From NCBI RefSeq assembly GCF_004137685.1, contig NZ_QYBB01000025.1, positions 1-64,000 of the forward strand: a stretch of DNA of 64,000 nt, given 5' to 3'. The stretch is from Lichenibacterium minor (GTDB lineage Bacteria; Pseudomonadota; Alphaproteobacteria; Rhizobiales; Beijerinckiaceae). Positions 43,602 through 52,524 of this stretch are shown here, piece by piece (the stretch's first letter is position 1; every line of letters begins with the position of its first letter). The position numbers and the translations under genes are program-made. The notes under the pieces were generated by a model that saw only the letters and a program-made list of their open reading frames with translations, searched no databases and was not told the DNA's origin.

Positions 43602-44426
43602 CTAACCGGCGCGGGCGAAGGCGAGGCAGTGGGACAGGATGCGAACGAGCGCGTCACGGGTCGGGGCCGCGACCTCCGGATCGTATGGCACCGGCCAATC
43701 GGCGCCGGACACCGGCCCCTCGGGCTCGCCCATGTAGCCCCTGCAGGCGAGTTCCATCTGGATCGCGTGGACGCCATCGGCCGGCCGGCCGAGGCGCCGC
43801 GTGATGAAGCCGCCGCGGAAACGGCCGTCGACCACGAAGCTCCGCCCGGTGGCGCGGCAGGCTTCCGCGACGCCGGTCGACAGCGCGGGGTCGCAACTCG
43901 CGCCGCCGTTCGTGCCGATGTTGAAGACCGGCAACCGGCCCTCGAACAGGCGGGGCACGACGGAGCGGATCGAATGGCAGTCGTAGACGACGACGCGGCC
44001 ATGCCGCGCCTTCAGCCGCGCTGTTTCGGCGTCGAGCGCCGCGTGATAGGGGTCGAACCAGACGGCGCGGCGCTCCGCGATATCGGCGGCGTCCGGGGCT
44101 TGGCCGTCGCGGTACAGCGGCTCGCCGTCGAAGGTGGTGGTCGGGCACAGCTCCGTCGTGGCTTGGCCGGGGTAGAGCGACACGCCTGCGGGATCGCGGT
44201 TCACGTCGATCGCGGTCCGGGACACCGCGGTGCGAACGGTCGTGGCGCCGAGGTCGGCGGCGAATGCGTAGAGGCGGTCCACCCACCAGTCGGCATCCTT
44301 CCGCGCCCGCCAAGGCGAGACGAGCCGGGGCAGGAGCCGGGGCGGAAGGTCCGTCCCGGTGTGGGGAAGGCTGACGATCAGGGGCGCGTCGCCGCGGCGG
44401 ACCGTGAGCCAGTCGGGGCAGGTCAT
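43602..44426 (-). CDS. hutG: N-formylglutamate deformylase
   Basis: 274 residues. The N-formylglutamate amidohydrolase fold shows LIVSLPHTGTDLPPRLLPRL, ARKDADWWVDRLYAFAADLG, AVSRTAIDVNRDPAG and VVYDCHSIRS (metal-binding residues). It releases formate and glutamate from N-formylglutamate made by HutF, so this is the two-step deiminase/deformylase branch of the pathway. It overlaps hutH by four bases. Confidence 0.94.
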   Translation of the reverse strand: MTCPDWLTVRRGDAPLIVSLPHTGTDLPPRLLPRLVSPWRARKDADWWVDRLYAFAADLGATTVRTAVSRTAIDVNRDPAGVSLYPGQATTELCPTTTFDGEPLYRDGQAPDAADIAERRAVWFDPYHAALDAETARLKARHGRVVVYDCHSIRSVVPRLFEGRLPVFNIGTNGGASCDPALSTGVAEACRATGRSFVVDGRFRGGFITRRLGRPADGVHAIQMELACRGYMGEPEGPVSGADWPVPYDPEVAAPTRDALVRILSHCLAFARAG

Positions 44427-45964
44427 GCAGGCTGATCCACGGTGGGGAGGGCGAGGCCGACGGCCACCGCGAGCGCGCCCGACGTCACCAGCGCGGTCGC
44501 CTCCACCATGTCGGGGGCGAAATGGCGGTCCTCGGCGAGGGCGGGGACACGGGCGCGCAGGAGGGCGCGGGCGCGTTCGAGCGGGGCGCTCGAGGCCAGC
44601 GGCGCGTGGAACTCGCAGCCCTGGGCCGCGGCCAGCAGCTCGATGCCCACCACGTCGGCGGCGTTGCTGGCCATGTCGAGCAGGCGCCGTGCGCCGTGCG
44701 TCGCCATGGACACGTGATCCTCCTGGTTGGCCGAGGTCGGGATGGAATCGACGCTGGCCGGATGGGCCCGCCCCTTGTTCTCCGCCACCAGCGCGGCGGC
44801 CGTCACCTGCGGGATCATGAAACCAGAGTTCAGCCCCGGCCGCGGCGTCAGGAACGCCGGCAGGCCCGACAACGCCGGGTCGACCAGCATGGCGACCCGG
44901 CGCTCCGCGATCGAGCCGATCTCGCAGATCGCCAGCGCGATGATGTCGGCCGCGAAGGCGACCGGCTCGGCGTGGAAGTTGCCGCCCGAGATCACCTCTC
45001 CCGCGTCGACGAACACCAACGGGTTGTCAGACACGCCGTTGGCCTCGACGTCGAGCGTCGCGGCGGCCTGGCGGAGGATGTCCAGGCAGGCCCCCATCAC
45101 CTGAGGCTGGCAGCGCAGGCAATACGGGTCCTGGACACGGGGATCGTCGATCCGGTGCGAGTCCCGGATCGGCGAGCCCGCCATCAGGCCGCGCAGCGTT
45201 GCCGCCACCTCGTCTTGGCCGCGATGCCGACGCAGGGCGTGGATGCGGGGGTCGAAGGGGCCGTCCGAGCCCCGGGCGGCGTCGGTCGACAGCGCGCCGG
45301 TGACCAGTGCCGCCCGGAACACCCGCTCGGCCTCGAACAGCCCGGCCAGCGCCAGGGCGGTCGACACCTGCGTGCCGTTCAGCAGCGCCAGCCCCTCCTT
45401 GGGGCCGAGCACGACGGGGGCGAGCCCGGCTTCGGCCAGCGCGGCGCCGGCCTCCACGGTGCGGCCCTGCACCGTGAAGGCGCCGACGCCCATCAGGGCC
45501 GCCGTCATGTGGGCCAAGGGTGCCAAGTCCCCTGAAGCGCCGACCGAGCCCTTGCCCGGGATCACCGGCACGAGGCCGCGCCCGAGGCAGGCGTCGAGCA
45601 GGGCCAGCGTGTCCCAGCGCAGGCCCGATGCGCCCTGGCCGAGGCTCGCCACCTTCAGCGCCAGAACGAGCCGCACGACCGGAACCGGCAGCGGCGCCCC
45701 GACGCCCGCCGCATGCGACAGGACGATGTTGCGCTGGAGCGCGGCGAGGTCACCCGCCGCGATCCTCACGGAGCTCAACTTGCCGAAGCCGGTGTTGACC
45801 CCGTAGACGGGCTCGCCCCGTGCCACGATGGCGTCCACGACCCCGGCGGCGCGCTCGACGGCGGGGCGGCAGGCAGGGTCGAGGGTGGCGGCTCGGCCGA
45901 AATAGATGTCGCGCCACGCCGACAGCGGCACGGCGCCGGGTGCCAGGAGCAGGGGCGCGCTCAT
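44423..45964 (-). CDS. hutH: Histidine ammonia-lyase
   Basis: 513 residues from ATG 45964, overlapping the hutI stop. The self-cyclising Ala-Ser-Gly that forms the MIO cofactor lies in GKGSVGASGDLAPLAHM; YGVNTGFGKL supplies the catalytic Tyr and GLNSGFMIPQVTAAALVAEN is conserved. It removes ammonia from histidine to give urocanate, the first step. Confidence 0.97.
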   Translation of the reverse strand: MSAPLLLAPGAVPLSAWRDIYFGRAATLDPACRPAVERAAGVVDAIVARGEPVYGVNTGFGKLSSVRIAAGDLAALQRNIVLSHAAGVGAPLPVPVVRLVLALKVASLGQGASGLRWDTLALLDACLGRGLVPVIPGKGSVGASGDLAPLAHMTAALMGVGAFTVQGRTVEAGAALAEAGLAPVVLGPKEGLALLNGTQVSTALALAGLFEAERVFRAALVTGALSTDAARGSDGPFDPRIHALRRHRGQDEVAATLRGLMAGSPIRDSHRIDDPRVQDPYCLRCQPQVMGACLDILRQAAATLDVEANGVSDNPLVFVDAGEVISGGNFHAEPVAFAADIIALAICEIGSIAERRVAMLVDPALSGLPAFLTPRPGLNSGFMIPQVTAAALVAENKGRAHPASVDSIPTSANQEDHVSMATHGARRLLDMASNAADVVGIELLAAAQGCEFHAPLASSAPLERARALLRARVPALAEDRHFAPDMVEATALVTSGALAVAVGLALPTVDQPA

Positions 45965-47178
45965 GCGGGGATCCCGTGCCGGATCCGGCGGTGCAGCGGG
46001 GCCGATCCCATCCGGCACACGAGCTCGGCCGGCCGCTCGACGTCCCAGACCGCGAGGTCGGCCCATTTGCCAGCTTCCAGAGTGCCGGTCTCGTGCAGGA
46101 GGCCGAGCGCCCGGGCGGCCTCGCGGGTGATGCCGGCGAGGCATTCGGCGACCGTCAGGCGGAACAGGGTCGCCGCCATGTTGGCGGCCATCAGGAGCGA
46201 GGTCATGGGCGAAGTGCCGGGGTTATAGTCGGTCGCCACCGCCATGCGGGTGCCGTGACGGCGAAAGGCTTCGACGGGCGGGCGATGCGTTTCGCGCAGG
46301 AAATAGCAGGCGCCGGGCAGCATCACCGCGACCGTGCCGGCGCGCGCCAGGGCGGCAGCGCCCGCGTCCGAGCAATGTTCGAGGTGGTCGGCCGACAGCG
46401 CCCCGTAGCCCGCCGCCAGCGCCGCACCGCCGAGGTCCGAGAGTTGGTCGGCGTGGAGCTTCACCGGCAGGCCGAGCCCCCTGGCGGCGTCGAACACGCG
46501 GGCGATCTGGCCCGGCGAGAAGGCGATGCCTTCGCAGAAGCCATCGACGGCGTCGACGAGCCCTTCCGACGCCAGGGCCGGCAGCATCGCGTCGGCCACG
46601 AGGCGGCTGTACGCGTCCTTGTCGCCGCGCGCTTCCGGCGGCAGCGCGTGCGCGCCGAGAAAGCTCGTGCGGATGCCGACGTTCCGGACCTTCCCGAGAT
46701 GCCGTGCGGCGCGAAGCATGCGGGCCTCGGTGGCAAGGTCGAGCCCGTAGCCTGACTTCACCTCGACGGTGGTGACGCCCTCGGCGATGAGTCGGTCGAG
46801 CCGGGTCAGGGCACTGCGCAGAAGTTCTTCGTCGGTGGCAGCCCGCGTCGCTTTCACGGAGGACAGGATGCCGCCGCCCGCGCGGGCGATGTCCTCGTAG
46901 GCGACGCCCTCGAGGCGCATCTCGAACTCGTTCGAACGCTCACCGCCGTGGACCAGATGGGTGTGGCAATCGATCAGACCCGGCGTGACCAGCCGTCCCG
47001 CGCAGTCCACCGGCTCGGCGGCCGCCGCAGCCTCGGCCGGAAGATCGCGGGCCGGTCCCGCGAAGGCGATCCGGCCGTCGCGGACCAACACGGCGCCATC
47101 CGCCACGAGGCCGAGTCCGCCATCGTTCTCGGCCAGTGTCGCCAGCCGGGCGCGGCGGTAAAGGGTTGTGGAGGCCAT
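45961..47178 (-). CDS. hutI: Imidazolonepropionase
   Basis: 405 residues. An amidohydrolase with metal site LVTPGLIDCHTHLVHGGERS, VEVKSGYGLDLATEARML, FLGAHALPPEARG, KLHADQLSDLGGAALAAGYG, SADHLEHCSDAG and ATDYNPGTSPMTSLLMAANM. It opens imidazolonepropionate to formiminoglutamate. It leads the minus-strand hut operon, facing hutF across the HutC site. Confidence 0.96.
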   Translation of the reverse strand: MASTTLYRRARLATLAENDGGLGLVADGAVLVRDGRIAFAGPARDLPAEAAAAAEPVDCAGRLVTPGLIDCHTHLVHGGERSNEFEMRLEGVAYEDIARAGGGILSSVKATRAATDEELLRSALTRLDRLIAEGVTTVEVKSGYGLDLATEARMLRAARHLGKVRNVGIRTSFLGAHALPPEARGDKDAYSRLVADAMLPALASEGLVDAVDGFCEGIAFSPGQIARVFDAARGLGLPVKLHADQLSDLGGAALAAGYGALSADHLEHCSDAGAAALARAGTVAVMLPGACYFLRETHRPPVEAFRRHGTRMAVATDYNPGTSPMTSLLMAANMAATLFRLTVAECLAGITREAARALGLLHETGTLEAGKWADLAVWDVERPAELVCRMGSAPLHRRIRHGIPA

Positions 47179-47220
47179 GGCGCGATCTCCTCCGCGCCGC
47201 GGTCCGGCGACGGGTTCACG

Positions 47221-47244
47221 CTTGTATGAAGCTGTATAGACAAG
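47221..47244. promoter_or_regulatory. HutC operator
   Basis: CTTGTATGAAGCTGTATAGACAAG has palindromic ends (CTTGT/ACAAG) and contains TGTATAGACA, one change from the TGTATATACA core known for HutC/GntR sites. It lies between the divergent hutI and hutF genes. Confidence 0.65.
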
Positions 47245-47295
47245 CTACCGTCAAGCAGTCGCGGGCGCGGTCCGCTACGTTTCCGGCAGCGTGTC

Positions 47296-48645
47296 ATGGG
47301 CCTCCTCCACTTCGAGCTTCTCCTGACGCCGTCTGGCTGGCGGCGCGACGTCAGCTTGACGATCGAAGGCGGACGCATCGCCGCGCTCCTGCCCGGTCGG
47401 GCATCGGGCGCGGAGTCCCACCGCATCGGCCTGCCGGGCCTGCCGAACCTCCATTCCCATGCGTTCCAGCGCGGCATGTCTGGCTTCAGCGAGATCCGCG
47501 GACCCGGCGCCGACAGCTTCTGGAGCTGGCGGGACACGATGTACCGCTTCGCCCTGGCCATGACGCCCGATGACGTCGAGGCCATCGCGGCACAGGCCTA
47601 CGTTGAAATGCTGGAGACGGGGTTCACCCGCGTCGGGGAGTTCCATTACCTGCACCACGGCGTCGACGGGCGGCCCTACGCCGACCGCGCCGAGATGGCG
47701 GCCCGCATCGCCGCGGCCGCGGCCGCGACGGGGATCGGGCTGACGCTGCTGCCTGTCTTCTACGCCCGTTCGGGATTCGACGGTGCGCCGGCCAGGCCCG
47801 AGCAGCGACGGTTCGCATCCTCCCTCGACCTTTATGCCGACCTCGTCGCGGGCAGCGCCCGCATCGTCGAGGAGCTCGACGGCGCGACCTTCGGCGTCGC
47901 CCCCCACAGCCTGAGGGCGGTCTCGCCCGACGAGCTCCGCGCCGTCGCCGGAATGGCGGGTGGCCGACCTGTGCACATCCACGTCGCCGAGCAGGTGCGC
48001 GAGGTCGAGGAGAGCGTCGCCCGGCGCAGCGCGCGGCCGGTCGAGTGGTTGCTCGGCCACGCCGCCGTCGACGCGCGCTGGTGCCTCGTCCACGCCACCC
48101 ACATGACGGTGGCCGAGACCGACGCCGTCGCGAGGAGCGGCGCCGTGGCGGGCCTGTGCCCCATCACGGAGGCGAACCTCGGCGACGGCATCTTCGACGC
48201 ACCCCGCTTCCTGGCGGCCGGAGGGCGCTTCGGCGTCGGCACGGACTCCAACGTGTCGATCGATGCCGCGGGAGAGGTTCGTCAGCTCGAATATTCTCAA
48301 CGCTTGGCGCTCCGCGCCCGCAACGTGCTGGCCGCGCCCGGCGGCTCGACCGGGGCCGCGCTCCATGCCGGCGCGCTCGCGGGCGGCAGCGCCGCGCTGG
48401 GCGAGGCCGTTTTCGGCGTGGAGGTCGGCGCGCCGGCCGACCTCGTGTCGCTCGATGCCGACCATCCGGCGGTCATCGGGCACGGGCCCGAAACCCTGCT
48501 CGACACGTGGGTGTTCGGCCCCAGCGTTGGGCTCGTCGACTGCGTGTGGACGCGCGGGGCGAAGCGCGTGGACGGCGGCCGGCATGTATCGCGCGGACCG
48601 CTGCGGGCCCGCTTCGCCGCCGCGATGGCGCGGCTCAGCGCGTGA
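47296..48645 (+). CDS. hutF: Formiminoglutamate deiminase
   Basis: 449 residues. An amidohydrolase of the HutF type: LPGLPNLHSHAFQRGMSGFS (metal His), SFWSWRDTMYRFALAMTPDD, TRVGEFHYLHH, VHIHVAEQVREVEESVARR, CLVHATHMT and FGVGTDSNVSIDAAGEVRQL. It converts formiminoglutamate to N-formylglutamate with loss of ammonia. It is divergent from hutI and overlaps hutC. Confidence 0.96.
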   Translation: MGLLHFELLLTPSGWRRDVSLTIEGGRIAALLPGRASGAESHRIGLPGLPNLHSHAFQRGMSGFSEIRGPGADSFWSWRDTMYRFALAMTPDDVEAIAAQAYVEMLETGFTRVGEFHYLHHGVDGRPYADRAEMAARIAAAAAATGIGLTLLPVFYARSGFDGAPARPEQRRFASSLDLYADLVAGSARIVEELDGATFGVAPHSLRAVSPDELRAVAGMAGGRPVHIHVAEQVREVEESVARRSARPVEWLLGHAAVDARWCLVHATHMTVAETDAVARSGAVAGLCPITEANLGDGIFDAPRFLAAGGRFGVGTDSNVSIDAAGEVRQLEYSQRLALRARNVLAAPGGSTGAALHAGALAGGSAALGEAVFGVEVGAPADLVSLDADHPAVIGHGPETLLDTWVFGPSVGLVDCVWTRGAKRVDGGRHVSRGPLRARFAAAMARLSA

Positions 48646-49403
48646 ACACCCACCAGGGCGCGCTGGCGGGAGCGAGGGACGTGCTTCCCGGTGCGGCTAT
48701 CCCGCTCTACGCGCGCGTGAAGGCGTTGATCCTGCGCAACATCGGCGACGGCACCTGGCCGCGCGACCGGCGGCTCCCTTCCGAGCACGACCTCGTGGCG
48801 CTGACGGGAGCATCGCGCATGACGGTGCATCGCGCCCTGCGCGAGCTGACCCACGCCGGCGTTCTGCACCGCGTGCAGGGTGTCGGCACTTTCGTGGCGG
48901 CGCCCATGGCCCGATCGGGACTGATCGAGATCGAGGACATCGCGCAGGAAATCCGGCGCCGCGGTGCCGTCCACGGGTCCCGGGTGCTCCTGCTCGACCG
49001 CGTCGAGGCGCCGGGCGAGGTGATGTCCGCCTTCGGGGAACCGGGGTGCCGGCGGCCCTTCCATTCCGTCCTGGTGCACAGCGAGGACGGCACCCCGGTG
49101 CAGCACGAGGAGCGCTACGTTGATCCCGAACTCGCGCCGGACTACGGCCGGCAGGACTTTTCTGCCCGAACGCCCTTCGATTACCTGATCGAGGCCGTGC
49201 CGCTGACGGAATTCGAGCACGTCATCTCGGCCGTCGCGGCTTCCCCGGCCATCGCGGCGGCGCTCGACCTGCCCCAGGGGGCGCCCTGCCTCAGGCTGGA
49301 TCGGCGCACCTGGAGTGGAGCGCGGATCGCGACCGTGAACCGCCTCACCTACGCGGGGGAGCGGTGCCGCCTCGCGACGCGGCGGGTGGTCTCGACGTCC
49401 TGA
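48642..49403 (+). CDS. hutC: GntR/HutC family repressor of histidine genes
   Basis: 253 residues from GTG 48642, overlapping the hutF stop (GTGA). N-terminal winged helix: ARVKALILRNIGDGTWPRDR, RLPSEHDLVALTGASRMTVH, RALRELTHAGVLHRVQGVGT. The UTRA effector domain follows: LIEIEDIAQEIRRRGAVHG, VQHEERYVDPELAPDYGRQD and FEHVISAVAASPAIAAALDL. HutC releases DNA on binding urocanate and should act at 47221-47244. Its last codons run into a desaturase relic on the opposite strand. Confidence 0.93.
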   Translation: MNTHQGALAGARDVLPGAAIPLYARVKALILRNIGDGTWPRDRRLPSEHDLVALTGASRMTVHRALRELTHAGVLHRVQGVGTFVAAPMARSGLIEIEDIAQEIRRRGAVHGSRVLLLDRVEAPGEVMSAFGEPGCRRPFHSVLVHSEDGTPVQHEERYVDPELAPDYGRQDFSARTPFDYLIEAVPLTEFEHVISAVAASPAIAAALDLPQGAPCLRLDRRTWSGARIATVNRLTYAGERCRLATRRVVSTS

Positions 49404-49695
49404 GCCGCGCCGTCCCGGCTGGCGGGGTGGAGCGCGATATCGTGCGGCACGAACAAGAACCGTCGCGCCACGTCGCCGTCGCCGTCGCAGATGAGCCCGC
49501 GTTTGGTCGCGACCAGCCGGTCCCGCACGGCCCGGTACAATCGCGGCAGCGCGTATCAGGGCACGAGCGGGCACTCGTGGTGGGGCGCGTGGAGGTTGCT
49601 GTGGAGGAACAGGAAGCCCAGCATGGGGGCGTTCTCCACGATCGCGGTGCGTTCGCCCACGCCCTCGGCGGCGCGGTGCTCGGCCACGTCGCTTC
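49349..49695 (-). pseudogene. Fatty acid desaturase C-terminal fragment with nonsense codon
   Basis: The minus strand reads VAEHRAAEGVGERTAIVENA, PMLGFLFLHSNLHAPHHECP, a TGA stop at 49558-49556, and then in the same frame YALPRLYRAVRDRLVATKRG. NNLHxxHH-type histidines and PWYxLPxLYR are hallmarks of membrane desaturases, so the stop stands where a tryptophan codon TGG is expected. The N-terminal two thirds are absent; the piece ends at about 49695 against a regulator fragment. Confidence 0.65.
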
Positions 49696-50114
49696 GCGAC
49701 GACACCGTGTCGCTGTTCCGGCGGCGGCTCGACGCCGTGATGGCGCGCACCGCCGCGAGCCCCGCCGCCTTCGCGCGCTTGGCCGACCTCGGTCGCTCAA
49801 CCCTGTCGCAACCGACGGGGGCGGAAACACGCGCCTGCCCCGCGCCGAAACGCTGGTGGCCATCGCCCGGGCCGCGCAGGTGTCGGTCGATTGGCTCCTG
49901 GGCCTGAGCGAGCGCGAGGAGGTCGGCGCCGAGATCTTCGACGCGATGCTGCAGATCGCGCCCTCCGACCCTCTGCCCGCCGACGACCCGGTTCATGGCG
50001 TGGCTGAACGAGGCGGGGGGCTACCGCATCCGCACAGTGCCGCTGCCCGATTTCATGAAGACCGAGGCCGCGCCGCGCCTCCACGGCGCGGCCATCGGGG
50101 CCGGCGCCGGGTGA
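49695..50114 (+). pseudogene. XRE-type regulator fragment with frameshifts
   Basis: The plus strand reads FRRRLDAVMARTAASPAAFA and RLADLGRSTLSQ, an XRE helix-turn-helix. It shifts frame at about 49816 to RLPRAETLVAIARAAQVSVD, WLLGLSEREEVGAEIFDAML, and shifts again at about 49990 to RFMAWLNEAGGYRIRTVPLP, ending at a TGA at 50112-50114. Two shifts and an abrupt start mark it as a relic. Confidence 0.6.
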
Positions 50115-50220
50115 GGCCGCACAGCGAGCGCCACGCCGCTGCGCGCCGCGGCGAAGCCGAACAGCTCCGCCCAGGTCGCGGCGGCACCGGGCGTCGCCGC
50201 ATACATGTGGGCGTTGGCGG
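50108..50220 (-). pseudogene. N-terminal fragment of a PhnD-like binding protein
   Basis: The minus strand reads ANAHMYAATPGAAATWAELF and GFAAARSGVALAVRPHPAP, similar to the start of cytoplasmic PhnD-like substrate-binding proteins (MYxxTPxxxxxWxxLFxW). It is cut off after about 40 residues where the XRE relic begins. Confidence 0.4.
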
Positions 50221-50234
50221 TGAGGGACGACGCC

Positions 50235-51236
50235 TCAGGCGTAACGCAGCCGCTGGCCGATCCCCAGCCGCCGCGCCTTTTCCAGCATGGCGTGGCCGAG
50301 CGCGATGTCGGACAGCGACAGGCCGCGGTGCCAGAACAGGATGGTCTCGTCGTCGCTCGCCCGGCCGGGCTTCAGCCCGGCGACGATCTGCCCGAGTTCG
50401 GCGTGCAGCGTTTCGGCGGTCAGCTTCCCGGCCTCGACGTGGGCGCGCAGGCTGCCGAACTTGCCGCCCTTGCACTGGCCCCAATCGTCGACCACCACCT
50501 TGGCCATGATGTCGGTCAATGACAGTTCCACGGCGCTCATGGTGCCGTAGGGCACAACCAGCGCCCCGGGCTTGATCCATTCCGTCCTGAGCAGCGGCTC
50601 GGGCGCGACGAGACGAGATGCCTCGACGACGATATCGGCCCCCTCGACGCAGGCGCGCCAGTCCTCCTTCGCCACGACGGGCTTGCCGAGGTCGCGGGCG
50701 AGGCGCGCCGCGAAGCCGTCGCGGCTCTCCGGCCGGCGGGAATGGACACGGATCTCGTCGAAGTCGAAGATCCGGTCCATCAGGCGGACGTTCCAGTAGG
50801 CCGTGCCCCGCGCGCCCACGTGGCCGAGCACCTTCGAGCCGTGCCGCGCGAGGTGCTTGGCCCCGATGGCCGTGACGGCCCCGGTGCGCATGTCGGTGAT
50901 GCCGCTCGCGTCGAGGATGGCCCGGGGTACGCCGGTGCGGGGGTCGAAGAGCATGAGGAGCGCGAGTTCGGACGGAAGGCCCAAGGTGTAGTTGTCGATG
51001 AAATCGCCCACCACCTTCACGCCCGCCGCGTCCACCGGCTCGCGCAGGGCGCCGCGCAGCACGTTGAAATGGCCGCGCGACACGCCTGGCTCCAGGTGCA
51101 CGCGGGGTTCGATCACGGCCTCGCCCCGGCCCTGGGTCGCGAGGCTCGACTCCACGGCGGCCAGGATCTCGTCGTCCGTCATGGCGAGGGCCTGGACATC
51201 CGGACGGTTCAGGAAATCGATGTAAATTTCGTCCAT
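50235..51236 (-). CDS. Ornithine cyclodeaminase/mu-crystallin family protein
   Basis: About 333 residues from ATG 51236, with GGAGAA upstream. Family features: EPRVHLEPGVSRGHFNVLRG, VVGDFIDNYTLGLPSELALL, ITDMRTGAVTAIGAKHLARH, the NAD fold LGHVGARGTAYWNVRLM and ADIVVEASRLVAPEPLLRTE. Members deaminate ornithine to proline or act as ketimine reductases or alanine dehydrogenases; the substrate is not predictable. The start is coupled (TGATG) to a short remnant of an upstream gene, so the operon has been truncated. Confidence 0.85.
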   Translation of the reverse strand: MDEIYIDFLNRPDVQALAMTDDEILAAVESSLATQGRGEAVIEPRVHLEPGVSRGHFNVLRGALREPVDAAGVKVVGDFIDNYTLGLPSELALLMLFDPRTGVPRAILDASGITDMRTGAVTAIGAKHLARHGSKVLGHVGARGTAYWNVRLMDRIFDFDEIRVHSRRPESRDGFAARLARDLGKPVVAKEDWRACVEGADIVVEASRLVAPEPLLRTEWIKPGALVVPYGTMSAVELSLTDIMAKVVVDDWGQCKGGKFGSLRAHVEAGKLTAETLHAELGQIVAGLKPGRASDDETILFWHRGLSLSDIALGHAMLEKARRLGIGQRLRYA

Positions 51237-51388
51237 CACGCGTTCTCCCGGCCGGCGATCCAGCCCATGTCGTCGTGGAATGCATCGCGCATCGGGCGGG
51301 GTCGCCTGCCCGTCTCCGCCACGATGCGATCGACATCGTAAGGTCCCCACATGCCGCCGCGCGAGGGCGGGTCCTGCAGAATGTCGGC
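51236..51388 (-). pseudogene. C-terminal remnant of a gene upstream of the cyclodeaminase-like gene
   Basis: The minus strand reads ADILQDPPSRGGMWGPYDVD, RIVAETGRRPRPMRDAFHDD and MGWIAGRENA, ending in TGA that overlaps the next ATG. It looks like protein-coding sequence, but a stop at 51391-51389 closes it upstream and no start exists. I do not recognise the family. Confidence 0.35.
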
Positions 51389-51634
51389 TCACGCTCTTCC
51401 GTGTCGTCGGTGGCGTCCAAGGCGCGGCGCGCTGCCGAGGGCATGCGTCGCCATAGGACGATGTAAAACGGTCTGCATGACACGCTCGACGTCGCGTTCG
51501 GAGACGACCTGTCCCCCCCGCGCGTAGGCCACGCCGCCCGAACCATTGCCATGGTGCGCCACGCTGCCGTCGACCCTGTCCGAACCGCCCCCGCTCCCGT
51601 CCAGCCGTAACTCAGCCTCGCTCGGCACCGTCAT
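51389..51634 (-). CDS. Hypothetical 81-residue reading frame
   Basis: ATG 51634 has GAGG five bases upstream, a good ribosome binding site. The peptide begins MTVPSEAELRLDGSGGGSD and later reads VVSERDVERVMQTVLHRPMA. It shares its frame with the remnant that follows its stop, so the two could be pieces of one decayed gene. No family is recognised. Confidence 0.25.
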   Translation of the reverse strand: MTVPSEAELRLDGSGGGSDRVDGSVAHHGNGSGGVAYARGGQVVSERDVERVMQTVLHRPMATHALGSAPRLGRHRRHGRA

Positions 51635-51639
51635 GGTAC

Positions 51640-52140
51640 CTCAGAACCGTCGACCCGGGTTCAGGGCCCTGTCACGGAGCCGGGCCAATTTCACCCTGTC
51701 GCGAGCGCTCTCGGTCTCGAACTGGCCGAGGATGCCGACATCCCATGGCATCGCCCCACACGTCGAGGCGGTAAGCTCGACCGACGGCCGAGCGTCCGGG
51801 CGCTTGGAAGGCTGCAGCTCATCGGGGCGGGGTGAGTTGTGTGGGATCGCCCATGTGGCGCACGGCGTCGTCGCTGGGCATCGCTTTCTCTCCTCATGAG
51901 GAGCCGGGATCGCCAGGTTGGCGCGGTGCGGCACCTGCATGGAAAGCGGATAGCCGGTGTGCTGCACCGGTCGTCGTACCGTCGCGAACCAGCGCTCGTG
52001 GCCGCTTCGAGGCGGTGGCGCGACGCCGGACGAGCAAAGGGGCCGGGATGTTCTCCCGACCCCCCACCGACAGCCATCGCGGTCTCATCGCCGGCGCCAG
52101 TACATCCGTGGTCGCCGGGGTTGGATGGACGATGCCTGGA
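51640..52140. other. Intergenic stretch without a supported gene
   Basis: About 500 bases. Open frames exist on both strands but none has family similarity I can recognise, consistent with the decay seen on its left. No repeat or RNA gene is evident. Confidence 0.45.
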
Positions 52141-52350
52141 TCACATTGCCTGGAGCTTGTCGGCTGACATCTTCCCCGACCGTTTGTCGGAGACGAGCTC
52201 GTAGGAAAGCTTCTGTCCCTCGGGCAGATCGCGCAACCCGGCCCGCTCGACAGCGCTGATGTGCACGAACACGTCCTGTCCGCCATCGTCGGGCTGGATG
52301 AAACCGAAGCCCTTTGTCGGGTTGAACCACTTCACGGTACCGGTCGCCAT
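52141..52350 (-). CDS. Cold-shock domain protein
   Basis: 69 residues from ATG 52350; another ATG three codons upstream is possible. It is a single cold-shock domain with RNP1 (KGFGFI) and RNP2 (VFVHI): MATGTVKWFNPTKGFGFIQP, DVFVHISAVERAGL, then GQKLSYELVSDKRSGKMSAD. These proteins bind single-stranded RNA and DNA and act as RNA chaperones. Monocistronic by spacing. Confidence 0.95.
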   Translation of the reverse strand: MATGTVKWFNPTKGFGFIQPDDGGQDVFVHISAVERAGLRDLPEGQKLSYELVSDKRSGKMSADKLQAM

Positions 52351-52524
52351 CGTCGTCATCTCGCGTTTCGTTGATCGACAACGGGCGGGGAGCACAGGCG
52401 TTCCACACCGGGCGGCGAGATCAGCACCGCCCATCCGAACGATCCCATAGGCTCCGAAGCGCAGCGCGTCTTCGTCGAGGCCAGGAACGGCGATGGCCCT
52501 CTTGGCTCCTCCACGATGGTCGGG

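Noticed and set aside
51641..51967. A 108-codon minus-strand frame
   Set aside because: No ribosome binding site or family resemblance; it lies in a decayed zone and looks like chance openness.
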